Shown: positions 32,775 to 41,894 of the stretch, piece after piece
How the letters are laid out: every line of letters begins with the position of its first letter
Position numbering within the stretch: position 1 is the stretch's first letter
Assembly: GCF_900099805.1 (NCBI RefSeq)
Contig: NZ_FNDR01000016.1
Coordinates: 1-64,000, forward strand
DNA length: 64,000 nt
Direction: 5' to 3'
From: Variovorax sp. OV700
GTDB lineage: Bacteria > Pseudomonadota > Gammaproteobacteria > Burkholderiales > Burkholderiaceae_C
Position numbers and translations under genes: made by a program
Notes under the pieces: model-generated
The model's input: the letters and a program-made list of their open reading frames with translations, nothing else
Told to the model about the DNA's origin: nothing
Database searches by the model: none

Positions 32775-34703
32775 CTACGCCGCCTTCGACCGAAGCGGCG
32801 GTTCCAGCAGGCGTTCGAGCAATGCCGCGAGCTTGTCGACGTCGACCGGTTTCGTCAGATGGGCGCGAAAGCCGGCTTCGAGGCTGGTTTCCCGGTCGCT
32901 GGCCTGGCCGTAGCCAGTCACGGCGATCAGCGGCGGCGGGTTGATCAACTCCGCGCGCAAGCGCCTGGCGACCTCATGGCCGCTCAGGTCGGGCAGCCCG
33001 ATGTCCAGCAGCACGATGTCCGGATCGTGCGCCTTGACGGCTTCGATGGCGGCGAGCCCTCCATGCGCAATGCTGGACTTGTAGCCGAGTGCCTCCAGCA
33101 GCAGCGCCATGGTCTCGGCCGCGTCCGCGTTGTCGTCCACCACCAGCACGCGCTGCTCTCCCAAGGGCCGGGGCTGCGCCTCGAGCGTGGCAATCGGCGC
33201 CTGGGCGGCGGGGAACTGCACCACGAACTCGCTGCCCTCGCCCGTTCTCCCGGTGCTGAAGGCGCTCACCCGGCCTCCATGCAGCGTCGTCAGCTGCTGC
33301 ACGAGACTGAGCCCCAGACCCAGCCCGCCCTGGGACCTTGCCATGTTCTGCTCGCCCTGCACGAACAGGTCGAAGATCCGGTGCAGGTCCTTGGGCTGGA
33401 TGCCGGGTCCGTCGTCGCGCACGCTGATGTCGGCATCGGTGCCGCTCTGCGAGAGCGACACATGGATGTTGCCGCCGTCCTGCGTGAATTTGGCAGCGTT
33501 GTGGATCAGGTTGCTCACGATCTGGATGACCCGCGCGCTGTCTCCGGCAATCCACGGATCCGCGTCCCGCATCTCCAGATGCAGGGCCTGCGACTTGCCT
33601 TCGATCAGCGGGCGCGCTGCCTCGATGGCCTGGGCAATGGCGTCGCGCAACCGCACCGGCTTGTTTTCGAGGTGGACCTTGCCACTCGTGATGCGGCCCA
33701 CGTCGAGGAGATCGTCGACCAGCCTCGTCATCTGCCTGAGCTGCCGGCCGATGATGTCGCGGGTGTGCGCAACCACCGCTGAATCCGTCTTTTCGCGCTT
33801 GAGGAGCTCGAGCGCATTCGAGATCGGCGCCAGCGGATTGCGCAGTTCATGCCCCAGCATGGCAAGAAAGTTCGTCACGCGGCGCCCTTCGTCCTCGAGC
33901 GCCGTGACGCGGCGCCGCTCCGTCAGGTCGCGCGTGACCTTGGCGAACCCGCGGTGCTTGCCGCTGGCGTCGTGCAGCGCGGTGATCACCACGCTGGCCC
34001 AGAACCGGCTGCCGTCCTTGCGGATGCGCCAGCCTTCGTCCTCGAACCGCCCGTCCCGAAGCGCGTAGCGCAACTCCTGTTCCGGCCAGCCGCTGGCGGC
34101 CAGTTCGGCCGGGTAGAACTTGGAAAAGTGCTGCCCGATGATCTCCGACGCCTCGTAGCCCTTGTTCTTCTGCGCGCCGAGATTCCAGCTCACGATGTGG
34201 CCGCCGGGGTCGAGCATGAAGATCGCGTAGTCCTTCACCCCTTCGACCAGGAGCCGGAACCGCTCCTCGCTCAGGCGCAGCATCTCGTCCTGTCGGCGCC
34301 GCTCGCTGAGATCCCGGGTGATCACGGAGTAGCCGCGGATTTCGCCATCCTGACCGGTCATCGGGGTGATGACGACGCTGGCCCAGAACCGCGTGCCGTC
34401 CTTGCGCATGCGCCAGCCCTCTGCCTCCAGATGGCCTGTGTCACGCGCTATTGCCAGCTCCGTCTCCGGCAGGTTCTGGTCGAGCAGTTCGCTCGGATAG
34501 AGCAGCGAGAAGTGGCGCCCCAGCACTTCCGGCGGCTCGTACCCGTTGAGCTTTCTCGCTCCGTCGTTCCAGCTGATGAGGATGCCGCCGGGATCCAGAA
34601 CGGTGATGGCGTAGTCGGTGACTGTCTCGACCATCAGCCGGTAGTCGGCGTCGGTCAGAGTGCGTTGGTTGAGTGGTGCACCCCCACCGCCGTGTTCTGC
34701 CAT
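32775..34703 (-). CDS. Hybrid sensor histidine kinase: PAS-PAS-HisKA-HATPase-REC
   Basis: 642 residues. Two similar PAS domains (about 20-135 and 145-265) both have WNDGA/WNLGAQ..GYE and RKDG(T/S)RFWASVVIT. The phosphoacceptor segment is MLGHELRNPLAPI (His about 280). The ATPase shows NLIHNAAKFT, DDGPGI and GGLGLGLSLV. A receiver domain (about 505-635) has VLVVDDNAD, LLDIGLPDLSG and LTKPVD, i.e. Asp-pair, phospho-Asp and Lys. There are no membrane segments, so it is a soluble cytosolic sensor. It is the last gene of a minus-strand signalling cluster. Confidence 0.93.
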   Translation of the reverse strand: MAEHGGGGAPLNQRTLTDADYRLMVETVTDYAITVLDPGGILISWNDGARKLNGYEPPEVLGRHFSLLYPSELLDQNLPETELAIARDTGHLEAEGWRMRKDGTRFWASVVITPMTGQDGEIRGYSVITRDLSERRRQDEMLRLSEERFRLLVEGVKDYAIFMLDPGGHIVSWNLGAQKNKGYEASEIIGQHFSKFYPAELAASGWPEQELRYALRDGRFEDEGWRIRKDGSRFWASVVITALHDASGKHRGFAKVTRDLTERRRVTALEDEGRRVTNFLAMLGHELRNPLAPISNALELLKREKTDSAVVAHTRDIIGRQLRQMTRLVDDLLDVGRITSGKVHLENKPVRLRDAIAQAIEAARPLIEGKSQALHLEMRDADPWIAGDSARVIQIVSNLIHNAAKFTQDGGNIHVSLSQSGTDADISVRDDGPGIQPKDLHRIFDLFVQGEQNMARSQGGLGLGLSLVQQLTTLHGGRVSAFSTGRTGEGSEFVVQFPAAQAPIATLEAQPRPLGEQRVLVVDDNADAAETMALLLEALGYKSSIAHGGLAAIEAVKAHDPDIVLLDIGLPDLSGHEVARRLRAELINPPPLIAVTGYGQASDRETSLEAGFRAHLTKPVDVDKLAALLERLLEPPLRSKAA

Positions 34704-34710
34704 TGCTTTT

Positions 34711-34740
34711 TGCCCGTGAAAGTACTGCCCGTGAAAGTAC
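34711..34740. repeat. Perfect 15-bp tandem duplication upstream of the hybrid kinase start
   Basis: TGCCCGTGAAAGTAC occurs twice back to back (34711-34725 and 34726-34740). It starts seven bases upstream of the kinase ATG (34703, minus strand), so it is in the mRNA leader or at the ribosome site. It is probably a simple duplication that could change copy number. Confidence 0.7.
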
Positions 34741-34827
34741 CGCCGCCAATTCTGGGCAGCAGCAGATACCTTCCGCGTAGGACAAGGCCGAGATCGCGGG
34801 CGGTGCCCGCCCGACGGGCGCCGCAGC

Positions 34828-37617
34828 CTAAGCGCTGTAAGGCTCCGGCCGCGGCCACGAGGCGCCGACCTCGGCGTCGGCCCTGGGCGCGGCCATCATG
34901 AAGCGGTTCTTGCCCTCTTTCTTGGCAGCGTACAGCGCCGTGTCGGCACGCACGAACAAGGAAGCAAAGTCCTCGTCTTCTTCCGACAGCGCGACGCCGA
35001 TGCTGGTCGTCGCGTGCAGGGTGCGGCCGGGCAGGATGAAGGTCGGCCGCATGGCGGCCAGCACCTTGCCCGCGACCACCTGCGCTTCGGCGGCACCTGA
35101 CACCCCTTCGAGGAGGATCACGAATTCGTCGCCGGCGTAGCGCGCAGCCATGTCGGTGTCGCGCACGCTCTGCCGGAGCCGGCGGCCGAATTCCTTCAGC
35201 ACCGCATCGCCCGCCGCATGCCCCAGCGAATCGTTGATGGTCTTGAAATAGTCGATGTCCAGGAACAGCAGGCACACCGACAGCCCGTTTCGCCGCGACC
35301 TGGCCATGGCGTCGCGCACATGCTCCTCGAACGAACGGCGGTTGGGCAAGCCCGTGAGCGCGTCTTCGCGCGCAAGAACGTCCAGCTGCAGCTGCTTTTG
35401 CTTCAGGTCGCTGACATCGTTCGCCAGCACGTACAGGCCGACGACCTCGCCCTCGGCATTCTTCTGGGGCAGATAGGTTGTCTGCAGGGTCCGCTCGCCG
35501 ATCAGCAGCCGGGCGGTCTGCTCGAAGGACACCACCTCGCCCGCAAAGGCGCGCGCCAGCAGGGGCTTGCGCATTTCATAGTGCGCATCGCCGATGACCT
35601 CCCGGATGGGCCGGTTCATCATCGCATCCGGCGATATGCCGAGCCAGGTCTGGTATCGGCCGTTGCTAAAGACCACCCGCTCCTCGCGGTCCAGTTCGGT
35701 CAGGAGCGCCGGCACGTTGTCGGTCAGGCCACGCAGGCGGCGCTCGCTCTCGGCGCTTCGCATTTCGGCCTGCTTGCGCTCGGTGATGTCGAAGGTCATG
35801 CCATAGAAGCCGCGAACGGTGCCGTCGATGTTGCGGTCGGGTACGTAGTGCGACTGGTACCATTTTTGGCCGATGCCGCGCGCGGGGTCGCCCTTCTTCT
35901 CGAAGGTGACCGCTTCTCCCGCGAGCACCCGGCGGACGTAGGGCTCGACCACCTCGAAATCCTCGACGCCGCGCACGTCGGGCAGCAGCTTTCCCACCAG
36001 TTCGATGCCGTCGAACAAGGTTCGCAGATGCGCGTTCACGAAAGTGAAGCGCAGCGACGCATCCACGTGAGACACCAGCGCCGGAAGGTTGTCGGTGATG
36101 GTGCGCACCCGGGCCTCGCCGGCTGCCCGCTCGCGCTCGGCCACCTTCTGGCGCGTGATGTCGAAGGTCATCACGTAGAAGCCGGCCAGCACGCCATCGT
36201 CGCGAATGTCCGGCGCAAGATGGCACTCGAAGAACCCTTCCTTGCCGTTGCGGTCGTAGGTGCCTTCCGCGCGCGTGGGCGTTCCCGCGAGCACCTTGGC
36301 AATGTGCGGAACGAGCTGCTGGTAGACCGGATCGGGCAGCGACTCCTGAATGGTCATGCGCCCGATGTCGGCCCGCGTCCTGCCGCGCATGCCGAGCCCC
36401 GCCTTGTTGGCGAACAGGCAGCGCTGCTCGCTGTCGAAGTAGGCGACCACCGCCGGCAGGTTGTCGGTCACGTCGCGCAGGAATCTTTCGCTGGCTTGCA
36501 CCCGTTCCTGGGACGCCTGGCGCTCCTGCATCAGCGAATCGAAGGTGTTCGACAGGTCGCCGACCTCGTCCCCGGGAGGGGCGTCCTTCATGGGCGCATA
36601 GGCCGCGGCCGCGCGCGAGACCTGCATGTGCTCGCGCAGCCGGGACAAGGGCGCGAGCTGCGACCGCGCGGTCACGAAGGCGATGGCGCCGGCCACGAGC
36701 GTCAGCAGCAATACGCCGGCCCATGCGAAGCGCTCGATCTGCTCGATCCGGGCAAAGGCTTCATCGCGCGGATACATCGCCCCCAGCACCCAGTTGGTCT
36801 GGCGGATCGGTTTGAAGGCGTAGAGCCCGCGCACGCCCTTGCGGTTCACGGCATCTATCGTGCCCTCGTAGCCGGCAATGGCGCGCTCCGCGACGGCATT
36901 GCTCCTGCCATCCGCGTTCACGTGCTGGAGCAGCCTGGACTTGTCAGGATGGTCGACGACGATGCCATCCGTGTTGGTGATGAACATGTACCCCGTCTTG
37001 CCGAATTTCACGTCGGCAAGTTCACCGAGGAAGTTCTGCTCCTTCAGGTTGATCGAGGCAGCGATGACATAGGCCACGTCGCCCTGCCGGTCCAGCACCG
37101 GTTCGGTCATGGCGATCTGCGCCAGGCCGTTGAGCCGATTGCGGTAGGGCGCGGAGATCACGCCTGCCTTGGCTGCCATCGTGCGCTGGAAGTACTCGCG
37201 GTCCTTGATGTTGACCCGGCCGATCTGGTGCGCGCCGTTCAGGTTGGCGACCAGCTTGCCGTCGGTGTCCACGAAGGCGACGTTGTCGAAGGCCTCTTTC
37301 AGCGACTTGTGCTGCATGACGAGGTCCTGCAGTCCCTCGGCGCTGGTGAAGTCGTGGCTCTCGACGCTGTCGCCGAAGGTCTTGAGCAAGGTACGGCGGC
37401 TCAGGAACTTCTGGTCCACCGCGTCGGCAATGGCCGAAATGCGTTCGAGCTGCTCGTCGGCAATGGCGGCCTGCATGTTGCGCTTGATGAAGTAAAGCGC
37501 AGCCGTGGTCACCCCGAAGGTCGTCAGGAAAACAATCGCAACCACGCCCGCGGACAGACGGGCGCGCAGGCTGAAATGCGACTGGCTGGAGCGTGGGAGG
37601 CTGAGAGGAAGGCGCAT
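34828..37617 (-). CDS. Membrane diguanylate cyclase: dCACHE-HAMP-PAS3-GGDEF
   Basis: 929 residues from ATG 37617. The longer in-frame reading overlaps the upstream gene and is not preferred. A first helix (about 18-40), a periplasmic dCACHE domain (about 45-290, with VAFVDTDGKLVANLNG and GKTGYMFITNTDGIVVDHPD), a second helix near 293-315, and a HAMP-like linker. Three PAS domains follow, then the GGDEF domain with LTGLPNRRSFEEHV and the signature RYAGDEFVILLEG. AGDEF is a tolerated variant. An inhibitory RxxD site (RDTD) lies five residues before it. It should make c-di-GMP in response to a periplasmic ligand. Confidence 0.92.
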   Translation of the reverse strand: MRLPLSLPRSSQSHFSLRARLSAGVVAIVFLTTFGVTTAALYFIKRNMQAAIADEQLERISAIADAVDQKFLSRRTLLKTFGDSVESHDFTSAEGLQDLVMQHKSLKEAFDNVAFVDTDGKLVANLNGAHQIGRVNIKDREYFQRTMAAKAGVISAPYRNRLNGLAQIAMTEPVLDRQGDVAYVIAASINLKEQNFLGELADVKFGKTGYMFITNTDGIVVDHPDKSRLLQHVNADGRSNAVAERAIAGYEGTIDAVNRKGVRGLYAFKPIRQTNWVLGAMYPRDEAFARIEQIERFAWAGVLLLTLVAGAIAFVTARSQLAPLSRLREHMQVSRAAAAYAPMKDAPPGDEVGDLSNTFDSLMQERQASQERVQASERFLRDVTDNLPAVVAYFDSEQRCLFANKAGLGMRGRTRADIGRMTIQESLPDPVYQQLVPHIAKVLAGTPTRAEGTYDRNGKEGFFECHLAPDIRDDGVLAGFYVMTFDITRQKVAERERAAGEARVRTITDNLPALVSHVDASLRFTFVNAHLRTLFDGIELVGKLLPDVRGVEDFEVVEPYVRRVLAGEAVTFEKKGDPARGIGQKWYQSHYVPDRNIDGTVRGFYGMTFDITERKQAEMRSAESERRLRGLTDNVPALLTELDREERVVFSNGRYQTWLGISPDAMMNRPIREVIGDAHYEMRKPLLARAFAGEVVSFEQTARLLIGERTLQTTYLPQKNAEGEVVGLYVLANDVSDLKQKQLQLDVLAREDALTGLPNRRSFEEHVRDAMARSRRNGLSVCLLFLDIDYFKTINDSLGHAAGDAVLKEFGRRLRQSVRDTDMAARYAGDEFVILLEGVSGAAEAQVVAGKVLAAMRPTFILPGRTLHATTSIGVALSEEDEDFASLFVRADTALYAAKKEGKNRFMMAAPRADAEVGASWPRPEPYSA

Positions 37618-37646
37618 CGTGTGAACTCGCTCAGCGCGGCATGCGT

Positions 37647-40619
37647 TCAGTCGGCCATCGCGAGGTCCAGCTGTGCTTCGAATTGTTCGATCGGCACCGG
37701 CCTGCTGAACAGGTAGCCCTGGCACAGCATGGCCCCGTGCGCCTGAAGAAACTCGAACTGCTGATGCGTTTCGACGCCCTCCGCCACGATCTGGAGGTCC
37801 AGGTTGCGTGCCATCCCGATGATGGCCTGGATGATCAGTTCGACCTTCGGATCGACCCCGATGCTCTGCACGAAGAACTTGTCGACCTTGATCTGGTTCA
37901 ACGGCAGTTGCGTCATGTAGGAAAGCGACGAATACCCAGTGCCGAAGTCGTCCATCGAAAAGTGGATGCCCATGGCCGCGAGGGACTGCATCTTGCCGAT
38001 GGTTTCGGTCACCTTGTCCTGCAGCAGGCTTTCGGTGAGCTCCAGCTTCAGCCTCGTTGGGTCGGCGCCGGTTCTTCGGATCACCTCGCAGACTCGATCC
38101 ACGAAATCGTCGCTTCGGAACTGGCGCGCGCTGACGTTGACGGCAAGCTGCAGGTCCCGCCGCCTGGGGTCATGGCTCCAGCGCTCGAGCTGCACACACG
38201 CTGTTTCGAGCACCCACATGCCGATCGGCACGATCAGGCCGGTTTCCTCGGCCAGCTCGATGAAGCCTCCGGGATTCACCAATCCCTTCACTGGATGCTG
38301 CCAGCGGATGAGCACCTCGGCGGCCACGATGTGGCCTTCCGACGTGACCTGGCTTTGGTAGTGCAGCAAGAACTGCTTGCCTTCCAGCGCCGCATGCAGT
38401 TCGCTCTCCAGCGTCGCGCGGGCCGTGATGGCCGTCTGCATGGCGGCCTCGAAGAACCGCAGCGCGTCGCCGCCCGCCGACTTGGCGTAGTACATGGCGA
38501 TGTCCGCCTGCTTCAGCAGGTCTTCCAGCGATTGATGCGTGGCGTTGAAGACCACGGCACCGATGCTGCACGTGCTGTGATACTGGTGGTTCTCGAGCTG
38601 GAACGACTGGTTCAGCCCCGTGAGAATGGCCTCGCCGCTGGCATTGGTCTGCATCGCGGCAACGGCCGGGTCTTCGCTGAGGTTCTCGAGCAGCACCACG
38701 AATTCGTCGCCGCCGAGCCGCGCAACGGTGCTGCCTTCGCCCAGGCAGCCCTGAAGCCGGACGGCGACCTGCTTCAGCAGCTCATCGCCGATGGTGTGCC
38801 CGAGTGCATCGTTGAGCGTCTTGAAGTCGTCCAGGTCGAGAAACAGCAATGCCCCGTGCCGCGACCGCCGGGTGTTGGAGTCGATGCTGGCTTGCAGCCG
38901 ATGGAGCAGCAGCCGGCGATTGGGCAGGCCCGTGAGGATGTCGTAGAAGGCGAGATGCTCGATCTCGCGCGCCGCCAGCTTGCTGTCGGTGATGTTGCGC
39001 AGGATGACGATGAACCGCGCATCGATGCCTTCGCCGATCAGCTTGCGCGAAACGGAAATCTCGAACCAGAGCGCGCCTTTGGGGCCCCTGCTTTCGAATT
39101 GCCTGCCGGACGAGAATCCGAACTCGAAAGCGTCGCGCAACGCCACCATCACTTCGGCGGCGGCATTGGCCGGCAACAGTTCGGACATCAGCTTGCCGAC
39201 CGGCTCTCGCACCTTGATGGAGGACCTCGGGCGGCGCGGCGAATGGAAGTGGTAGCACCGGCCATCGATGCCGGCTTCGAGCAGCACGTCGGGCAACGCG
39301 TCGAGCGTGGCCTGCAACTGCGCCTTGCCTTCGAGGATGTCCGCGAGATGGCGCCTCTTCTCGGTGATGTCGCGGTAGACGCACACCAGTCCGCCGTCCG
39401 GCGTGGGACTTTTCACAGCAAGAATCACCTGGCCATTCGGCAAGACGAGTTCCTGCTCGTTTTGTGCCTGCAAGTGGCGCACATTCTGGTCGTCGATCTC
39501 CTGGAACGTCGCCCGCGGCAAAAGCAATGTCTCGGTCCAGGGAAAATAGTCCACGAAGCGGCGGTTCCACGTGAGGATGCGGCCATCGGGGTCAAGCAGC
39601 ACGAAGCCGTCCGCCATGGATTCGAGGGCCTGGTCCAGCGTGGCCTTGGAGCGAAGCAGGTCGGCCCGGGCACGCCATTGCCGGCGCAGCTGCAGATGGG
39701 CGAAGTAGCTGACGGCAAGAATCATCAGCGTGAAGGCCAGCGCCGTACCCAGGATCAGATCGCGCTCCCTGCGCCAATCCTCCAGCGCAAAAGTGAGCGG
39801 GATGCCCGCGACGATCAGCAGGTTCCGTTGCAGCGTGGGGCGAGCCACGACGATGGCGGGAGTGCCGCTGAGCCGCGCAAGCATCCGCCGCGGACTCCCG
39901 TCGCTGATCTGGTCCGTCACCGCGGGGCTGATGGACCGGCCGGCAAGGTCGTCGCGCGGCGGCATGCTGGCCAGCAGCGGCCCCGCTTCGCGCTCCAGCG
40001 TGACCTCGAGCCCCTTGATACTCGCGCCCTGCGCAAGAATGGTGGTGAGCATCGACACCTGCACTTCGGCCACAGCCACCAGCCGGCTGCCATCGGCAAG
40101 CCGGAGCACGCGCCCAAAGTACAGCACCTGCTGCGATGTCGCCAGGCTGACCGAAGGCGCGCTGATCGCCAACAGGGAACCCGGCCTGTTCAGTAGCTCT
40201 TTCAGGAATCCGTCGGGCAGCTGTACGGCCAGCCCGGCTCCCCGGCGATCGGAAGACCCGACGACCGCACCGTCCGGCTTCAGGAATGCAAGGTACCGCA
40301 CCAGCAGGCTCTGGCGTACGACGGTCTCGACCAATTGCGCGGTCTCGGGTTGCGCAATATCCGCCGCAACGTTGGCTTCAGTGGATTTGCGCAGAAACTG
40401 CCCCATGCCCGCGAGCAGCATGTCCACGGCCAGAAGGCTTCGGTTGAGCGCGGCTTCCGACGCGCCGACGAACCGCTTGGCCTCGATTTCGCTTTCGGCA
40501 ATCGCCTTCTGGTAGGTCTGCCACATCGTCAGGGCGGCAATCGACAGAACGGCGCCGAGAAACAGCGCCGCAACCCCATAGACGAAGGCGGTGATGCGGC
40601 GGGGCAGCGGCTTGTTCAC
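37647..40619 (-). CDS. Bifunctional GGDEF-EAL c-di-GMP enzyme with periplasmic sensor
   Basis: 990 residues from the GTG at 40619, chosen because GTGA overlaps the stop of the upstream binding-protein gene. A first helix (about 9-32), a periplasmic region of about 240 residues, a second helix (about 283-305), then two PAS-like domains. The GGDEF domain has RLGGDEFVVLLEN with no RxxD inhibitory site before it. The EAL domain has AAEVLIRW (EVL in place of EAL), DDFGTGYSSLSYM, KVDKFFV and AEGVET, consistent with an active phosphodiesterase. The coupling to a TRAP-type binding protein suggests that ligand capture is signalled to this enzyme. Confidence 0.92.
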   Translation of the reverse strand: MNKPLPRRITAFVYGVAALFLGAVLSIAALTMWQTYQKAIAESEIEAKRFVGASEAALNRSLLAVDMLLAGMGQFLRKSTEANVAADIAQPETAQLVETVVRQSLLVRYLAFLKPDGAVVGSSDRRGAGLAVQLPDGFLKELLNRPGSLLAISAPSVSLATSQQVLYFGRVLRLADGSRLVAVAEVQVSMLTTILAQGASIKGLEVTLEREAGPLLASMPPRDDLAGRSISPAVTDQISDGSPRRMLARLSGTPAIVVARPTLQRNLLIVAGIPLTFALEDWRRERDLILGTALAFTLMILAVSYFAHLQLRRQWRARADLLRSKATLDQALESMADGFVLLDPDGRILTWNRRFVDYFPWTETLLLPRATFQEIDDQNVRHLQAQNEQELVLPNGQVILAVKSPTPDGGLVCVYRDITEKRRHLADILEGKAQLQATLDALPDVLLEAGIDGRCYHFHSPRRPRSSIKVREPVGKLMSELLPANAAAEVMVALRDAFEFGFSSGRQFESRGPKGALWFEISVSRKLIGEGIDARFIVILRNITDSKLAAREIEHLAFYDILTGLPNRRLLLHRLQASIDSNTRRSRHGALLFLDLDDFKTLNDALGHTIGDELLKQVAVRLQGCLGEGSTVARLGGDEFVVLLENLSEDPAVAAMQTNASGEAILTGLNQSFQLENHQYHSTCSIGAVVFNATHQSLEDLLKQADIAMYYAKSAGGDALRFFEAAMQTAITARATLESELHAALEGKQFLLHYQSQVTSEGHIVAAEVLIRWQHPVKGLVNPGGFIELAEETGLIVPIGMWVLETACVQLERWSHDPRRRDLQLAVNVSARQFRSDDFVDRVCEVIRRTGADPTRLKLELTESLLQDKVTETIGKMQSLAAMGIHFSMDDFGTGYSSLSYMTQLPLNQIKVDKFFVQSIGVDPKVELIIQAIIGMARNLDLQIVAEGVETHQQFEFLQAHGAMLCQGYLFSRPVPIEQFEAQLDLAMAD

Positions 40620-41722
40620 TGTCCGACGGGTGCCTTGATGCCCACCACGGGGCCCGCGGTCTGGTTCCAGACCTCCGCGCACACCGCCCCGCACCGCTGC
40701 ACCCATCGCGTCAATACGCTCGTGGCGAAGATGTCGCGCCTGCGGCGCTCGTCATCCGCCGAAGGGCGTGCCTCCACCATGGCGCCCTTGGTGCCTTTTA
40801 CGCATGTCGAAGCACCTGTATTGCATGCAATGCCGTTGCCGGTGTCGCGCTCCGATTCGGCCCAAACCGCGGACTCGAGCTTCGGAAGTTCGCTTTTCAA
40901 CAGGAGCTTCAAGTCCGGTGGAAGCGCGTTCCATGCATCGGTGTTGGCGCCGAACACGGCGATGCCCCAGCTGATGGGCATTGTGTAGAGAGAACTGGTG
41001 ATCTTGTGCAGGCCCAGCGTGTTGCCGGACATGGCTCCGGTGATTGCGCATTCGGTGTTTTCCGAGCTCATGTTGGCCATGAGTTCGGAAAATTCGGTGA
41101 ACACCGGGACCCCCTTCAACGCCCGGACGAAGTCGGCCTGCGTGCTGCCTGATACGCGAATGCGCCGCCCCGCCATGTCCGAGAGCTGCTTCACGGGCTG
41201 CTTGCAGAAGATCACCTGGGCCGGATAGACGTACACCGCAAGAACCTCGACGCCATGGCGCTCGCGCAGCGTTTTTTCCAGATAAGGCCTGAAAGCGGCG
41301 ATCACCCGGCGCAACGTCGGCATGTCGGGGTTCAGGCCCGCGATGTCCGGGGTACCCAGTTCGGGGTACTCATTGCTGATCTGGGTCAGCAGCGCCGTCC
41401 CGAAAGGAATGACACCCAGCCGCATGAGATTGAGCATTTCCGGGCCGGGGACGCCGGCCTGGTTGAACGGAACAATGCTCGCGCTGTATTTACCGCCGCT
41501 CAATCGCGCCAGATCCTTGCTCCAGAAGGGCTCTTCCTGAAGCGTGTACTGGCTCACACTCGCCAAGCCGCCCACGATCCGCAGCCTTTGGGCGGACGCG
41601 GCCTGCTGGGCCTCGCTGTTTGTCGCTGCGAAAGCCAGAAAAAGAGCGGCAACCTGCGTCATCCACACGACGCGTTGCCAAGCAGCAGAAGATGCTTCGC
41701 CGGACTTCATGGCCCGGATCAT
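40616..41722 (-). CDS. TRAP-type periplasmic solute-binding protein (DctP/TAXI-like) without permease
   Basis: 368 residues. A signal peptide ends near NSEAQQ. The mature protein resembles DctP-family binding proteins: FWSKDLARLSGGKYSASIVP, NLMRLGVIPFGTALLTQISN, and the carboxylate-site region MAGRRIRVSGSTQADFVRAL with the conserved Arg in RIRVSG. A C-terminal extension after about 300 has four cysteines (CNTGASTC and CGAVC), unusual for DctP. No TRAP membrane subunits are in the window, and the stop overlaps the GTG of the GGDEF-EAL gene. It is therefore more likely a sensor subunit than a transporter part. Confidence 0.82.
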   Translation of the reverse strand: MIRAMKSGEASSAAWQRVVWMTQVAALFLAFAATNSEAQQAASAQRLRIVGGLASVSQYTLQEEPFWSKDLARLSGGKYSASIVPFNQAGVPGPEMLNLMRLGVIPFGTALLTQISNEYPELGTPDIAGLNPDMPTLRRVIAAFRPYLEKTLRERHGVEVLAVYVYPAQVIFCKQPVKQLSDMAGRRIRVSGSTQADFVRALKGVPVFTEFSELMANMSSENTECAITGAMSGNTLGLHKITSSLYTMPISWGIAVFGANTDAWNALPPDLKLLLKSELPKLESAVWAESERDTGNGIACNTGASTCVKGTKGAMVEARPSADDERRRRDIFATSVLTRWVQRCGAVCAEVWNQTAGPVVGIKAPVGQ

Positions 41723-41894
41723 GATGCCGAATTGCGCCTTAAGTCACAATTTTTTTACAAAAGACCACGATTCCAGCATCCCGCCCGTCGATGTTCGCGA
41801 GAGCGCGTTGCGTGCAGGGCACAGGACTACCATCCGCGGGGCCCGGGAGCCGAAATTCCGGAACTGCGGACCATTTCATACAGATTTCAGACCG

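Noticed and set aside
35218..37716. Long plus-strand frame opposite the dCACHE cyclase
   Set aside because: Antisense shadow; the cyclase on the minus strand has complete, ordered domains.
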